A stretch of DNA of 63,697 nucleotides from Streptococcus cristatus (GCF_003943465.1 NZ_RJPR01000007.1:35099-98795), one strand, 5' to 3'. Counted from the stretch's first letter, positions 8,154 through 17,849 are shown. Program-made: numbers and translations. Notes: generated by a model not told the origin, from the sequence alone.

Positions 8154-8825
8154 ATGACAATAGATTGGGAAGATTTTCTGGATCCATATATTCAGGCGGT
8201 TGGTGAGTTGAAAATAAAGCTTCGTGGCATTCGCAAACAGTATCGCAAACAGCAACGACATTCACCGATCGAGTTTGTAACTGGTCGCGTAAAACATATT
8301 GAAAGCATCAAGGAAAAAATGGAACTTCGAGGGATAACTGAGGAAAACTTAGCCCAAGAGATGCAGGATATTGCTGGTTTGCGTGTCATGGTTCAATTTG
8401 TAGATGATGTGGATGAAGTTTTAGAAGTTTTGCGAAATCGGACAGATATGCGTATCGTTCAGGAGCGTGATTACATCAAAAACAAAAAAGATAGTGGTTA
8501 CCGTAGCTACCATGCCATTGTTGAATATCCAGTAGATACGATTAATGGAAATAAAGTTATCTTGGCAGAAATTCAGATTCGTACCTTGTCCATGAACTTT
8601 TGGGCAACGATTGAGCACTCTTTAAACTATAAGTATAAAGGAGAATTCCCAGAGGAAATCAAACGGCGCTTGGAGATAACGGCCAATCTGGCCTACCAGC
8701 TAGATGAAGAGATGGGAGCCATTCGCGATGCCATCCAAGAAGCACAAGCACTCTTTGATCCTCTGCACCGCAAGCTAAATGACGGTGTTGGAAATAGTGA
8801 CGATACAGATGAAGAATACAGGTAA
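8154..8825 (+). CDS. relQ: Small alarmone synthetase RelQ (GTP pyrophosphokinase)
   Basis: A 223-residue RelA/SpoT synthetase domain without hydrolase or ACT/TGS domains. Visible motifs are [13 protein letters not shown] (ATP binding), [26 protein letters not shown] (GTP-binding Tyr) and [22 protein letters not shown]. It transfers pyrophosphate from ATP to GDP/GTP, making (p)ppGpp. The start at 8154 is chosen because AAGG is 7 nt upstream; the ATG at 8148 is too close to it. Its end overlaps nadK by 17 nt. Confidence 0.93.
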   Translation: MTIDWEDFLDPYIQAVGELKIKLRGIRKQYRKQQRHSPIEFVTGRVKHIESIKEKMELRGITEENLAQEMQDIAGLRVMVQFVDDVDEVLEVLRNRTDMRIVQERDYIKNKKDSGYRSYHAIVEYPVDTINGNKVILAEIQIRTLSMNFWATIEHSLNYKYKGEFPEEIKRRLEITANLAYQLDEEMGAIRDAIQEAQALFDPLHRKLNDGVGNSDDTDEEYR

Positions 8826-9627
8826 AAAAATAGCGATAATCCGCAATCGCAAAAGGCAGAGTGAGGAAGTTTTTCAAACTCTGATGCAAAAATTGCGGAA
8901 AGCAGGCTTTATCCTGACACCCAAAAATCCAGATATCGTGATTTCTGTCGGTGGTGATGGGATGCTGCTATCAGCCTTTCACAAGTATGAAGAGCAGCTG
9001 GATAAGGTGCGCTTTGTCGGTGTCCATACCGGACATTTGGGTTTTTATACAGATTACCGAGACTTTGAAATCGATAAATTAGTGGAAAATCTGAAATTAG
9101 ACACAGGTGCCAAGGTCTCTTATCCGATTTTAAATGTCAAGCTGACCTTTGAAAATGGGGAAACGCGGACGATTCGCGCACTCAATGAAGCAACGATTAA
9201 ACGTTCCGACAGAACCATGGTAGTTGATGTGGTCATCAATAATGTCCATTTTGAGCGTTTTAGAGGCGACGGGATTTCTGTCTCAACGCCTACTGGAAGC
9301 ACAGCCTACAATAAATCATTGGGAGGAGCTGTTCTACACCCAACGATTGAAGCCTTGCAAGTGACAGAGATTGCTAGCCTCAACAATCGTGTGTATCGTA
9401 CTTTAGGTTCCTCAGTTATTGTTCCTAAAAAAGATAAGATTGAGCTCCTACCGACTCGTAATGACTACTATACCATAGCGGTTGATAATCAAACATTTTC
9501 TTATAAAAATATTGTCCGTATTGAGTACCAAATCGATAATCATAAGATTAACTTTGTAGCTTCGCCTAGCCATACCAGCTTTTGGAATCGCGTGAGAGAC
9601 TCCTTTATCGAGGAGTGCCAAGAATGA
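8809..9627 (+). CDS. nadK: NAD kinase
   Basis: A 272-residue protein with the diagnostic GGDGMLL motif and the NAD-site signatures [22 protein letters not shown] and [22 protein letters not shown]. It phosphorylates NAD to NADP. The start ATG at 8809 overlaps the 3' end of relQ, and the stop overlaps the rluD-family start by 4 nt (ATGA). This gives a tightly coupled relQ-nadK-pseudouridine synthase unit that is conserved in streptococci. Confidence 0.95.
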   Translation: MKNTGKKIAIIRNRKRQSEEVFQTLMQKLRKAGFILTPKNPDIVISVGGDGMLLSAFHKYEEQLDKVRFVGVHTGHLGFYTDYRDFEIDKLVENLKLDTGAKVSYPILNVKLTFENGETRTIRALNEATIKRSDRTMVVDVVINNVHFERFRGDGISVSTPTGSTAYNKSLGGAVLHPTIEALQVTEIASLNNRVYRTLGSSVIVPKKDKIELLPTRNDYYTIAVDNQTFSYKNIVRIEYQIDNHKINFVASPSHTSFWNRVRDSFIEECQE

Positions 9628-10517
9628 GATTTGAATTTATTGCGGATGAGCATGTCAAAGTCAAAACTTTTTTGAAAAAGCATGAAATTTCAAAAGCCCT
9701 CTTGGCCAAAGTGAAGTTTGCAGGTGGCAATATTTTTGTCAATGGTCAATCTCAAAATGCCATTTATTTGCTGGATATTGGTGATAAGGTGACAGTAGAT
9801 ATCCCTTCTGAGAAGGGATTTGAAAGCCTAGAAGCCGTGGATCGTGATTTGTCGCTCGTGTATGAAGATGAGCATTTTCTGGTTTTAGATAAACCTGCCG
9901 GAGTAGCTAGTATTCCTAGTGTCAACCATTCGAATACGATGGCAAACTTTGTTAAGGCTTACTATATTCGGCAAGATTATGAAAATCAGCAGGTTCACAT
10001 TGTGACGAGATTGGATCGCGATACCAGTGGACTCATGCTCTTTGCAAAACATGGCTATGCTCATGCAAGACTGGATAAGCAACTGCAGAAAAAAATGATT
10101 GAAAAGCGCTATTACGCGCTCGTTCAGGGGAGCGGTGAGCTTAAATCAGAGGGCGATATTATTGCACCAATTGGCCGTGACCCTGATAGCATCATCACCA
10201 GATGTGTGACAAAGGATGGCAAGTATGCCCATACCAGCTACAAGGTTGTGGAGCAGTTTGGCGATATCTATCTGGTAGATATTCGCTTGCACACTGGACG
10301 AACCCATCAAATTCGTGTGCACTTTGCCCATCTTGGCTTCCCACTCCTTGGAGATGATCTCTATGGCGGGACTTTGGAAGCGGGAATTAACCGTCAGGCC
10401 TTGCATTGTCACTCTTTATCTTTTTATAATCCATTTTTGGAAAAGCAGCTTCAATTGGAATCCCAGTTGCCGATTGATTTCCAGAATACTATTACATTGT
10501 TAATAAAAAATACTTAA
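9624..10517 (+). CDS. RluD-family ribosomal large-subunit pseudouridine synthase
   Basis: A 297-residue protein. An N-terminal S4-like RNA-binding region (about residues 10-70, [17 protein letters not shown]) is followed by the catalytic domain with [15 protein letters not shown], in which the Asp of RLDRDTSG is the nucleophile. [24 protein letters not shown] closes the active site. It isomerises uridine to pseudouridine in RNA; the exact target position cannot be read from the sequence. It starts within the nadK stop codon (ATGA overlap). Confidence 0.9.
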   Translation: MRFEFIADEHVKVKTFLKKHEISKALLAKVKFAGGNIFVNGQSQNAIYLLDIGDKVTVDIPSEKGFESLEAVDRDLSLVYEDEHFLVLDKPAGVASIPSVNHSNTMANFVKAYYIRQDYENQQVHIVTRLDRDTSGLMLFAKHGYAHARLDKQLQKKMIEKRYYALVQGSGELKSEGDIIAPIGRDPDSIITRCVTKDGKYAHTSYKVVEQFGDIYLVDIRLHTGRTHQIRVHFAHLGFPLLGDDLYGGTLEAGINRQALHCHSLSFYNPFLEKQLQLESQLPIDFQNTITLLIKNT

Positions 10518-10536
10518 AATTTTAAAGGAGAAACTC

Positions 10537-11511
10537 ATGGAAGTTTTCGAAAGTCTAAGAGACTCAGTTGTTGGTAAAAATGTTCGTATCGTATTGCCAG
10601 AAGGGCAAGAACCGCGTATTCTTCAAGCGGTTAAACGCATAGTCAAAGAATCAGAAGTTACACCAGTTCTTTTGGGGAATCCAGATAAGATCCGTATTTA
10701 CTTGGAAATCGAAAATATTATGGACGGATATGAAGTCATAGATCCTAAAAACTATGACAGAATGGAAGAAATGGTAGCTGCTCTTGTGGAACGTCGCAAG
10801 GGCAAAATCAGTGAAGAAGAAGCTCTTGAGCTTTTAAGAACAGACGTTAATTATTTTGGGGTGATGCTAGTCTATCTCGGTATCGTAGATGGTATGGTTT
10901 CTGGCTCTATCCACTCTACAGCTGCTACAGTGCGTCCAGCCTTGCAAATCATTAAAACACGTCCAAATGTAACAAGAACTTCAGGTGCCTTCCTCATGGT
11001 GCGTGGTTCAGAACGTTATCTTTTCAGCGACTGTGCCATTAATATCAATCCTGACTCAGAAGCCTTGGCAGAAATTGCGATTAACTCAGCCGTGACAGCT
11101 AAAATGTTTGGCATTGATCCTAAGATTGCCATGCTGAGCTATTCAACGAAAGGTTCTGGCTTTGGAGAAAGCGTTGATAAAGTGGTTCAAGCGACTAAGT
11201 TGGTCCATGACTTGCGCCCAGACTTAGAAGTTGACGGGGAATTACAATTTGACGCTGCCTTTGTACCAAGCACAGCAGCCTTGAAAGCTCCAGGAAGCAA
11301 GGTTGCAGGTAAAGCGACTGTCTTTGTCTTCCCAAGCATTGAAGCAGGAAATATCGGTTATAAAATGGCAGAGCGTTTAGGTGGATTCTCAGCAGTCGGT
11401 CCAGTTCTTCAAGGATTGAACAAGCCAGTAAATGACCTTTCACGCGGATGTAATTCAGATGACGTTTATAACTTAACACTGATTACAGCTGCACAAAGTG
11501 TTGACCAATAA
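10537..11511 (+). CDS. pta: Phosphate acetyltransferase
   Basis: A 324-residue single-domain Pta, the usual short Gram-positive length. Characteristic segments are RIVLPEGQEPRILQA, SGSIHSTAATVRPALQII, KIAMLSYSTKGSG and FVFPSIEAGNIGYKM. It interconverts acetyl-CoA and acetyl phosphate, feeding ATP production via acetate kinase. In this window it is also a natural partner for the acetyl-CoA-producing dehydrogenase and thiolase modules. It follows the pseudouridine synthase by 19 nt behind AAAGGAG and ends at an intrinsic terminator. Confidence 0.95.
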   Translation: MEVFESLRDSVVGKNVRIVLPEGQEPRILQAVKRIVKESEVTPVLLGNPDKIRIYLEIENIMDGYEVIDPKNYDRMEEMVAALVERRKGKISEEEALELLRTDVNYFGVMLVYLGIVDGMVSGSIHSTAATVRPALQIIKTRPNVTRTSGAFLMVRGSERYLFSDCAININPDSEALAEIAINSAVTAKMFGIDPKIAMLSYSTKGSGFGESVDKVVQATKLVHDLRPDLEVDGELQFDAAFVPSTAALKAPGSKVAGKATVFVFPSIEAGNIGYKMAERLGGFSAVGPVLQGLNKPVNDLSRGCNSDDVYNLTLITAAQSVDQ

Positions 11512-11518
11512 AATAACT

Positions 11519-11545
11519 AAAAAAGATGAGTAATTCATCTTTTTT
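11519..11545 (+). terminator. Intrinsic terminator after pta
   Basis: The 11-bp stem AAAAAAGATGA / TCATCTTTTTT has a 5-nt loop and ends in a T run. It begins 8 nt after the pta stop. Confidence 0.8.
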
Positions 11546-11567
11546 AGTCTGTTTAAGTATGAGAGAA

Positions 11568-12731
11568 ATGTTAGATTTAAAAAAATTTGGAATTGAAATG
11601 TGGGAAGAGGAGAAAATTGCCTCTTTTCGCAAGAAATTATTGACTTGGTATGATGAACATAAACGTGATTTGCCTTGGCGTAGGTCCAATAATCCTTATC
11701 ATATCTGGGTTTCTGAGATTATGTTGCAGCAAACACGTGTGGATACGGTGATTCCTTACTATGAGCGCTTTCTTGACTGGTTTCCAACTGTTGCCGACTT
11801 AGCTCAAGCGCCAGAGGAGAGATTACTCAAAGCTTGGGAAGGATTGGGCTATTATTCGCGGGTGCGAAATATGCAAAAGGCTGCCCAGCAGATAATGACG
11901 GATTTTGATGGAGAATTTCCTGATAGCTATGATGGAATTGCTAGCCTCAAAGGGATTGGACCTTATACGGCTGGTGCCATTGCTAGTATTGCCTTTGGCT
12001 TAGCTGAGCCTGCGGTGGATGGCAATGTCATGCGGGTGCTGAGTCGCTTGTTTGAAGTTGATTTAGATATTGGGCAACCAAGCAATCGTAAGGTCTTTCA
12101 GGCTATGATGGAGATTCTGATTGATCCGGATAGACCCGGAGATTTCAATCAAGCACTGATGGATCTGGGGTCAGATATCGAAGCTCCTGTTAATCCTCAT
12201 CCAGAAGATAGTCCAGTAAAAGAGTTCAGTGCAGCTTATTTGCACGGAACCATGGATAAATATCCCATTAAAGCACCTAAAAAGAAGCCAGTTCCGGTCT
12301 ATCTTCAGGGCTTGATTATCGAAAACGAACAAGGCCAGTTCTTGCTTGAAAAGAATGAGGCTGCTGGCTTGTTATCAGGTTTTTGGCATTTTCCCTTGAT
12401 TGAAATCGAGGAATTTCAAACTGAAAATCAGATGTCCTTGTTTGAGGTGGCTGAAAATCAGCCCAGTCTGGATCTGTCTCCTCAAGAAAGCTTTGAGCAG
12501 GATTATGATTTGATTGTCAATTGGCAGCAGCAGTCCTTTCCAAAGGTGCAACATGTCTTCAGCCATCGCAAGTGGCATATCCAGCTGGCTTACGGTCGGG
12601 TTAAGGATAGCCAGCACGCAGCTGATGGAGAAGTCTTGTGGCTACATCCAGAAGAATTTGAGAAGTACCCCTTTGCCAAGCCCCAGCAGAGGATGTGGGA
12701 GGCTTTTAGGAACGTAAAAGATGGAAACTAG
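11568..12731 (+). CDS. mutY: A/G-specific adenine glycosylase MutY, lacking Fe-S cluster cysteines
   Basis: A 387-residue protein. The N-terminal HhH-GPD glycosylase domain has MLQQTRVDTV and the hairpin LKGIGPYTAGAIASIAFG with the catalytic Asp in AVDGNVMRVL. The C-terminal NUDIX-like domain (from about residue 235) reads 8-oxoG. It excises A opposite 8-oxoguanine. The loop that normally holds the four [4Fe-4S] cysteines (C-x6-C-x2-C-x5-C) reads as SDIEAPVNPHPEDSPVKEF, with none. Clusterless MutY proteins are known in lactic acid bacteria. The start at 11568 is chosen because earlier in-frame codons overlap the pta terminator; 11598 is an alternative. Confidence 0.9.
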   Translation: MLDLKKFGIEMWEEEKIASFRKKLLTWYDEHKRDLPWRRSNNPYHIWVSEIMLQQTRVDTVIPYYERFLDWFPTVADLAQAPEERLLKAWEGLGYYSRVRNMQKAAQQIMTDFDGEFPDSYDGIASLKGIGPYTAGAIASIAFGLAEPAVDGNVMRVLSRLFEVDLDIGQPSNRKVFQAMMEILIDPDRPGDFNQALMDLGSDIEAPVNPHPEDSPVKEFSAAYLHGTMDKYPIKAPKKKPVPVYLQGLIIENEQGQFLLEKNEAAGLLSGFWHFPLIEIEEFQTENQMSLFEVAENQPSLDLSPQESFEQDYDLIVNWQQQSFPKVQHVFSHRKWHIQLAYGRVKDSQHAADGEVLWLHPEEFEKYPFAKPQQRMWEAFRNVKDGN

Positions 12732-12787
12732 AGTCAATAGTCTGTTGTACTCGATTAAATTTACGAAGAATAGGAAATCACTAAAAT

Positions 12788-13414
12788 ATGTCCCATACCT
12801 CCAGTCCTCCAGATAAAACTTTTATTGGACGTCGTAGCAGACTTGCTGGTGTCATTTATTTTATATTAGGAGCTTTGAATTTCTTACATTGCCTTCTTTA
12901 TTTTCAGTGGATATTTTCCCCAACTGCGAGAACTGACTTCATCATTATTCTAATTTTTATAGGTTTAAATATTTATTTTTTGACTCGCGAGTTCATCTAT
13001 AAATGCTTCCATTGGTGTGGCTATCATGCCTTACCTGAGTTAGCTAAGTTCGGGAGCGGACGCTATTCCTTTCACTTGCCTGTCTTCGAAAGACATACCG
13101 AAAACTATAAAGTCTATTACAGTAAAAGATCAAAGAAACATCAATTTCTTTTCTTTGTGAGCTATATTTTATATGTGAATTTAATTTTAGTAGTTCTTTT
13201 GCTCTTCTCATGTGCATACTGGGATATGTTCATTGAGAGTTCCTCGAAATTTCAAGATTGGCATGCTTTTCTATTTATCTTTTTAATAATCATCCTGTAT
13301 ATCTGTATTGAAGCTTTATTTAAAAAATATAAACATTGGTTTAAAAATTATTTTAAACTAGATGATAGAATAGTAGAACACGGCTTTCCGATATATACTT
13401 TGAAAGAAAAATAA
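12788..13414 (+). CDS. Hypothetical four-pass membrane protein
   Basis: A 208-residue protein with four predicted membrane helices at about 18-43, 50-70, 118-145 and 158-178. A basic, aromatic-rich loop of about 45 residues lies between helices 2 and 3. I recognise no family motif. It sits 56 nt after mutY on the same strand and is closed by its own terminator. There is no evident functional link to mutY. Confidence 0.7.
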   Translation: MSHTSSPPDKTFIGRRSRLAGVIYFILGALNFLHCLLYFQWIFSPTARTDFIIILIFIGLNIYFLTREFIYKCFHWCGYHALPELAKFGSGRYSFHLPVFERHTENYKVYYSKRSKKHQFLFFVSYILYVNLILVVLLLFSCAYWDMFIESSSKFQDWHAFLFIFLIIILYICIEALFKKYKHWFKNYFKLDDRIVEHGFPIYTLKEK

Positions 13415-13442
13415 AAGACAAACAATATAGTTTGTCTTTTTT
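13413..13442 (+). terminator. Intrinsic terminator after the membrane protein gene
   Basis: The 11-bp stem AAAAGACAAAC / GTTTGTCTTTT has a 6-nt loop followed by more T residues. The left arm begins at the stop codon. Confidence 0.8.
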
Positions 13443-13521
13443 GTTTTTAAAATGACTTATAGATCTTCTCGCTCTGTAAGGCGTGAGACAAATAAACTAC
13501 CCTTTAAATGGGAACTTATAC

Positions 13522-13869
13522 TTAAATCCCAACAAAAGCTTTAATCTCATCTGCAGTCATAGAAGAATCACAACGAACAGATACTTGGCCGTCTTGAACA
13601 TGAACGAAACCAGGAACCGTTGGGATGCTGTATTCAGAGCGGAAGGCTTGAAGTTTTTCTAATTCGCTGGCTTCTTCGCTATTGATAAAGAAAATATGCG
13701 CCTTGGTATCAGCGACAACGCCAGCAAGAGTAGCAGCAAATTTACGGCAGTAAGGGCAAGTTTTGCGACCAACGAAGAAAGTTGCAGTTTCTTTGTCAGC
13801 AATCGCTTGACGAGCGCGGTCAACAGTTGTGAGTTCTAGGTCTTTAATATTTTGAGCAAATTGTTCCAT
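13522..13869 (-). CDS. Thioredoxin-like protein (bacteriocin-transport-accessory family)
   Basis: A 115-residue thioredoxin fold with the redox motif CPYC (GRKTCPYCRKF, cysteines near residues 38 and 41) and the cis-proline segment SIPTVPGFVHV. It has no signal peptide, so it is cytosolic. Streptococcal homologues are often labelled bacteriocin transport accessory protein. A general thiol-disulfide role is safer, since no bacteriocin gene is nearby. It is a separate short minus-strand gene. Confidence 0.85.
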   Translation of the reverse strand: MEQFAQNIKDLELTTVDRARQAIADKETATFFVGRKTCPYCRKFAATLAGVVADTKAHIFFINSEEASELEKLQAFRSEYSIPTVPGFVHVQDGQVSVRCDSSMTADEIKAFVGI

Positions 13870-13938
13870 AAATAATCCTCATTTCTTTTGATAAAACTAG
13901 TATGCCATAAAGTTCTTAAAATTGCTTAGATTTGATAC

Positions 13939-13972
13939 GAAAAAAAGATGAGATTGCTTGGTCTCATCTTTT
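13939..13972 (-). terminator. Intrinsic terminator after the phosphoglucomutase gene
   Basis: The 11-bp stem AAAAGATGAGA / TCTCATCTTTT has an 8-nt loop. Read on the minus strand it ends in a run of seven or more T, immediately downstream of the mutase stop. Confidence 0.8.
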
Positions 13973-13980
13973 ATAGGTCT

Positions 13981-15699
13981 TTATTTTACAAAAGCATTGA
14001 TTTCCGCTTCGATATTTGCAATCTTAGCTTGTGAATCTTCATTGCTATCACCGACAACGGCAATGTAAAACTTGATTTTTGGCTCTGTTCCAGATGGGCG
14101 GACAGCAATCCATGAACCATCAGCCAAGGTGTATTTCAGCACATCGCTTGGAGGAGTTGTCAAGTTTGTAACAGTACCATCTGTAGCAGTAGCAGTTTGA
14201 GCCTTAAAGTCTTCTACGACAGTAATAGCTGTTTGGTTCCATTCTTTTGGAGCATTGTTACGGAACTTAGCCATGATAGCCTTGATTTGCTCAGCACCAT
14301 CAACACCTGAAAGGGTAACAGAGATCGTCTTTTCTGCGTAGTAGCCGTATTCTTTATAGATTTCTTCGATACCGTCAGCCAGAGTCAAACCACGAGAACG
14401 GTAGTAGGCCGCAAGCTCAGCAACGACAAGAACAGCTTGGATTGCATCTTTATCACGTACGAATGGTTTGATCAAGTAACCAAAGCTTTCTTCAAAACCC
14501 ATCATGTAAGTGTGATTGTGTTTTTCTTCAAATTCTTGGATTTTCTCTGCGATAAATTTGAAACCAGTCAAGACATTGAACATGGTTGCGCCATAACTTT
14601 CGGCAATCTTAGTCACCAGGTCAGTGGAAACGATAGACTTGCAGAGAGCTGCGTTAGCTGGCAGAGTTCCTGCACTCTTATGAGCTTCCAAGATGTATTT
14701 AGCCATGATAGCACCGATTTGGTTACCTGAAAGGTTGAGGTAGCTACCATCTTTTTGAAGAACTTCCACACCAACACGGTCAGCGTCTGGGTCAGTTGCA
14801 ACCAAGACATCTGCACCAACCTTGCGACCCAATTCCTCAGCTAAAGCAAAGGCTGCTTGGCTTTCAGGGTTTGGAGACTTAACAGTAGAGAAGTCTGGAT
14901 CAGCTACAGCCTGAGCCTCAACGACTTGCACAGAGTCAAATCCAGCTTGGGCAAGAGCACGACGAGCCAGCATTTCACCAGTACCGTGCAGTGGAGTATA
15001 GACAATCTTCATGTCCTTGCCGTATTCATCAATCAGTTTTTGGTTGATATTGACATCTTTAACTTCCTTGAGGTATTCAGCATCAATAGCATCGCCAATC
15101 ACTTCAATCAAGCCAGAAGCTTTTTCAGCTTCCACATCAGCAACCTCGATAGCAAAAGGATTTTCAATAGCACGGATGTAGTCAGTCAATGCATCTGCAT
15201 CATGCGGAGGCATTTGTCCGCCGTCTTCACCATATACCTTGTAGCCGTTAAATGGAGCAGGGTTGTGGCTGGCTGTAATCATGATACCAGCGAAAGTTCC
15301 CAAATGACGTACCGCAAATGAAAGTTCTGGAGTTGGGCGTAGACTTTCGAAGACATAGGACTTGATACCGTGTTTAGCCAAGACTGTAGCAGATTCAAAA
15401 GCGAATTCTGGTGAGAAATGACGAGAGTCGTAAGCGATCGCAACACCGCGTTTTTTGAACTCATCTCCTTTTTCTTCAATCAAGCGTGCCAAACCTTCAG
15501 TTGCTTGGCGGACAACATAGATATTGATACGGTTGGTACCAGCGCCGATCAAACCACGCATACCAGCAGTACCAAACTCAAGGTTTGTATAAAAGGCATC
15601 TTCCTTAGTTTTTTCGTCCATACCTTCTAACTCTTTCCGAAGATAGTCAGGAAGTTCAGCGAAGTCAAGCCATTTTTTGAAGTTTTCTTGATAGGTCAT
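13981..15699 (-). CDS. pgm: Phospho-sugar mutase (alpha-phosphoglucomutase)
   Basis: A 572-residue alpha-D-phosphohexomutase. The phosphoserine loop is TASHNPAPFNGYK, the metal loop DPDADRVG, the sugar loop GFEESFG and the phosphate-binding loop RPSGTEPKIKFY. All four domains are present at normal length. It interconverts glucose-1-phosphate and glucose-6-phosphate for glycogen, capsule and wall polysaccharide precursors. It is monocistronic between terminators. A near-cre on the minus strand at 15775-15789 overlaps its promoter region. Confidence 0.93.
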   Translation of the reverse strand: MTYQENFKKWLDFAELPDYLRKELEGMDEKTKEDAFYTNLEFGTAGMRGLIGAGTNRINIYVVRQATEGLARLIEEKGDEFKKRGVAIAYDSRHFSPEFAFESATVLAKHGIKSYVFESLRPTPELSFAVRHLGTFAGIMITASHNPAPFNGYKVYGEDGGQMPPHDADALTDYIRAIENPFAIEVADVEAEKASGLIEVIGDAIDAEYLKEVKDVNINQKLIDEYGKDMKIVYTPLHGTGEMLARRALAQAGFDSVQVVEAQAVADPDFSTVKSPNPESQAAFALAEELGRKVGADVLVATDPDADRVGVEVLQKDGSYLNLSGNQIGAIMAKYILEAHKSAGTLPANAALCKSIVSTDLVTKIAESYGATMFNVLTGFKFIAEKIQEFEEKHNHTYMMGFEESFGYLIKPFVRDKDAIQAVLVVAELAAYYRSRGLTLADGIEEIYKEYGYYAEKTISVTLSGVDGAEQIKAIMAKFRNNAPKEWNQTAITVVEDFKAQTATATDGTVTNLTTPPSDVLKYTLADGSWIAVRPSGTEPKIKFYIAVVGDSNEDSQAKIANIEAEINAFVK

Positions 15700-15774
15700 A
15701 GATGGAGTCTCCTTTATATTTTAAATAGAAAATCACCGCGTCTTTAAGGATAAGCTGCAAGATTCTCTTGTTTG

Positions 15775-15789
15775 TTTAATCGCTTTCAT
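15775..15789 (-). promoter_or_regulatory. Near-cre in the pgm promoter region
   Basis: The minus strand reads ATGAAAGCGATTAAA, matching the cre consensus except for the penultimate C. A TGTTACAAT extended -10 candidate lies just upstream on the same strand. Weak candidate for CcpA control. Confidence 0.35.
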
Positions 15790-15869
15790 TGTAACATATT
15801 TTCATAATTTTTGAAAGTGCTGACTTAAAAAATAATGAAATCCTTTGAAAAAGTGAACAAAAATAGAGT

Positions 15870-15900
15870 AAAAAAATAATCACTTAAGTGATTATTTTTT
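15870..15900 (-). terminator. Palindromic terminator overlapping the panT stop codon
   Basis: A perfect 30-nt palindrome (6 A, TAATCACTTAAGTGATTA, 6 T) could terminate in either direction. It spans the stop codon of the minus-strand transporter gene. Confidence 0.7.
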
Positions 15901-16455
15901 TAGTTTTTCAAGTGCTGGAACGATTGCAACTGTAAGGAGAGCGGATATAATCATTTCTGAGATTGAATTGGCTGATAAAACCAGCGCAAGCATGGCTCTG
16001 ATGTCTCCATTGTAAACAGATGAAAATAGAATGAAAATTCCTCCGAGAACGAAGATGGTGTTAGTCATTGAGCCCACGGCACCAGCTAAAACTAAACCTG
16101 GCTTGTTTTTCATCCATTTGTAGACAAAATACGGAGTAATTCCGATTAGAATACGTGGAACCATAGCAATTATCAATGAATTGATACTACCGTTTTCTAC
16201 AAAGGGACTAAAAAGGTAGCTAGTTGGCAGCAGGACAACGGTGTTGGTCACCACACTGATTACCCCCATCAGAGCTCCAAGAACAGCTCCAATTCGCGGT
16301 CCGTAGATAATACTAGCGATAATGACTGGGATATGAATAATGGTCGGTTTAATCGGAACCGGTAGTAGGTTGAAAATAACAGAGCTCAGCAGATGGAGCA
16401 CTAACATAATAGCAAAAAAGATAGCAATTTGTGCGATACTAGATTGTTTTTTCAT
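15892..16455 (-). CDS. panT: ECF transporter S component, probable pantothenate (PanT)
   Basis: A 187-residue, highly hydrophobic protein with about six membrane helices and the short conserved Ala/Gly-rich segments of ECF S components (IYGPRIGAVLGALMGVISVV). S components capture a vitamin and share the ECF energising module encoded elsewhere. It overlaps coaC by 17 nt and lies in a coaB-coaC unit that makes CoA from pantothenate-derived intermediates, so pantothenate is the likely substrate (inference from context, as known for PanT in lactic acid bacteria). Confidence 0.85.
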   Translation of the reverse strand: MKKQSSIAQIAIFFAIMLVLHLLSSVIFNLLPVPIKPTIIHIPVIIASIIYGPRIGAVLGALMGVISVVTNTVVLLPTSYLFSPFVENGSINSLIIAMVPRILIGITPYFVYKWMKNKPGLVLAGAVGSMTNTIFVLGGIFILFSSVYNGDIRAMLALVLSANSISEMIISALLTVAIVPALEKLKK

Positions 16456-16990
16456 TTATAATTTCCTTTACTTTTTCTATAATAGTATTGACATCAGCTA
16501 GAGCGCCAGCTCCATGGTCTCCGCAAGCTAGAATAGCTTCACGTGGTTCAATAATCTCCCAGCCAAATTCTTTTAATCTTTCCAAATTGTGCTGAGTCAG
16601 TGGATTTTCATACATCTTGGTATTCATGGCTGGCGCAATGACCTTTTTGACATGAGATGGAAGGGCAAGGGCTGTAGCGGTTACCATATTGTCTGCAAGA
16701 CCGTTAGCTAGTTTAGCGATAGTATTGGCTGTGGCAGGAGCGACTAAAAAAAGATTCGTTTCTTTGCCGATTTCAATATGATTGACTTTGTCTGGCCTCG
16801 GCTCGTCCATAAGTTCAAGGGCGACAGGATTCTTTGATAAAACCTGTAAGGTAAGCGGAGTGATAAAGTGACTAGCAGCTTCCGTCATGAGAACAGATAC
16901 ACCATAGCCTAGCTTACCCAGCTGGCTCGTAATATCTGCTGCCTTATAGGCTGAAATACTGCCTGTGACAGCGAGAGTAACATGGGTCAT
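16439..16990 (-). CDS. coaC: Phosphopantothenoylcysteine decarboxylase
   Basis: A 183-residue flavoprotein of the HFCD family. VTGSISAYKAADI (FMN site) is at the N-terminus. NHIEIGKETNLFLVAPATANTIAKLANGLADN contains the active-site His. APAMNTKMYENP is the substrate recognition clamp, and LACGDHGAGALAD follows. It decarboxylates 4'-phosphopantothenoylcysteine to phosphopantetheine. As usual in streptococci, CoaB and CoaC are separate proteins rather than a fusion; the genes overlap by 4 nt. Confidence 0.93.
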   Translation of the reverse strand: MTHVTLAVTGSISAYKAADITSQLGKLGYGVSVLMTEAASHFITPLTLQVLSKNPVALELMDEPRPDKVNHIEIGKETNLFLVAPATANTIAKLANGLADNMVTATALALPSHVKKVIAPAMNTKMYENPLTQHNLERLKEFGWEIIEPREAILACGDHGAGALADVNTIIEKVKEIINEKTI

Positions 16991-17679
16991 GAACTGTCTC
17001 CTTTCTGGATATGGCTTAACAATTGTTCAGCAATTTCTTCCTTGGAGAAAGCTTCAGTGACAGTATTTGCACCAAGGAGGTAGGCGTGGTGTTGCCCGCT
17101 TGAAATCTCCGTTAAATCATTGGCTACAATTAGTTCTGCTTGATTTTTTTCAAGGCTGGCTCTAGCAGTAGCCAGTAGCTCTTCTTTAGAGACGCCTACT
17201 AAGAGCTTAAAGCCGATCAATCGAATATTGGGATTCCATTCCTTGACCTTACCGATGATTTTAGGATTTTTCTTGAGGAAAAGTACCTGATAGTCATCGG
17301 CAGATGAAATCTTACTTTCAGAATTACTTTTTTCCAGAAATTCAGCCAAATCTGAACTGGCAAGAACCTCCTCAAATCCTGCCATATACACTGGTTTATA
17401 GTCAGAAACAGCCATTGAATGAATGAGCACATCATGAGCCGGTACCAGCTCTTCCATGGCTGTCAGGAGCTGCTCCGTATCTTCGATCATCTTAATCGTT
17501 AGGTTGTCATGCGGTGCAGGTTTAACAGCTTTAGCCGTTGTCAGCAGAGTCACCGAAGCACCCTCTGCCAAACAATGCTCAGCTATCATTTTTCCAAGTC
17601 GACCAGTCGAATGATTGGTGATAGAGCGGACTTGGTCGATTTTTTCACTTGTTCCGCCAGAGGTAATCAATATATTCAT
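16987..17679 (-). CDS. coaB: Phosphopantothenate--cysteine ligase
   Basis: A 230-residue CoaB. The N-terminal nucleotide-binding motif ITSGGTSEKIDQVRSITNHSTG and the substrate loop HSMAVSDYKPVY are clear. It couples 4'-phosphopantothenate to cysteine (type II enzymes use CTP, type III use ATP; not resolved here). It is the first gene of the coaB-coaC-panT unit, divergent from fhs. Confidence 0.92.
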   Translation of the reverse strand: MNILITSGGTSEKIDQVRSITNHSTGRLGKMIAEHCLAEGASVTLLTTAKAVKPAPHDNLTIKMIEDTEQLLTAMEELVPAHDVLIHSMAVSDYKPVYMAGFEEVLASSDLAEFLEKSNSESKISSADDYQVLFLKKNPKIIGKVKEWNPNIRLIGFKLLVGVSKEELLATARASLEKNQAELIVANDLTEISSGQHHAYLLGANTVTEAFSKEEIAEQLLSHIQKGDSS

Positions 17680-17794
17680 AGCTTTATTCTACAGGAAAAA
17701 ACGAATTTAGTAAAATAAAATTAACTTAATGCTCAATTTAGCCAAACTTATTTTTTTACTAGAAAAGATGCATCATGCAAAAATATTTAAAGTA

Positions 17795-17807
17795 ATTACC
17801 GAACATT
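17795..17807 (+). promoter_or_regulatory. PurR box upstream of fhs
   Basis: ATTACCGAACATT is a complete match to the lactic-acid-bacterial PurBox AWWWCCGAACWWT. It lies about 45 nt upstream of the fhs -10, the activating location used by PurR in Lactococcus lactis. PurR with PRPP would raise fhs expression when purines are limiting. Confidence 0.75.
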
Positions 17808-17849
17808 ATGTTGCTATTGGAGTTTAAATGTGCAGTTTTGTATCATATT

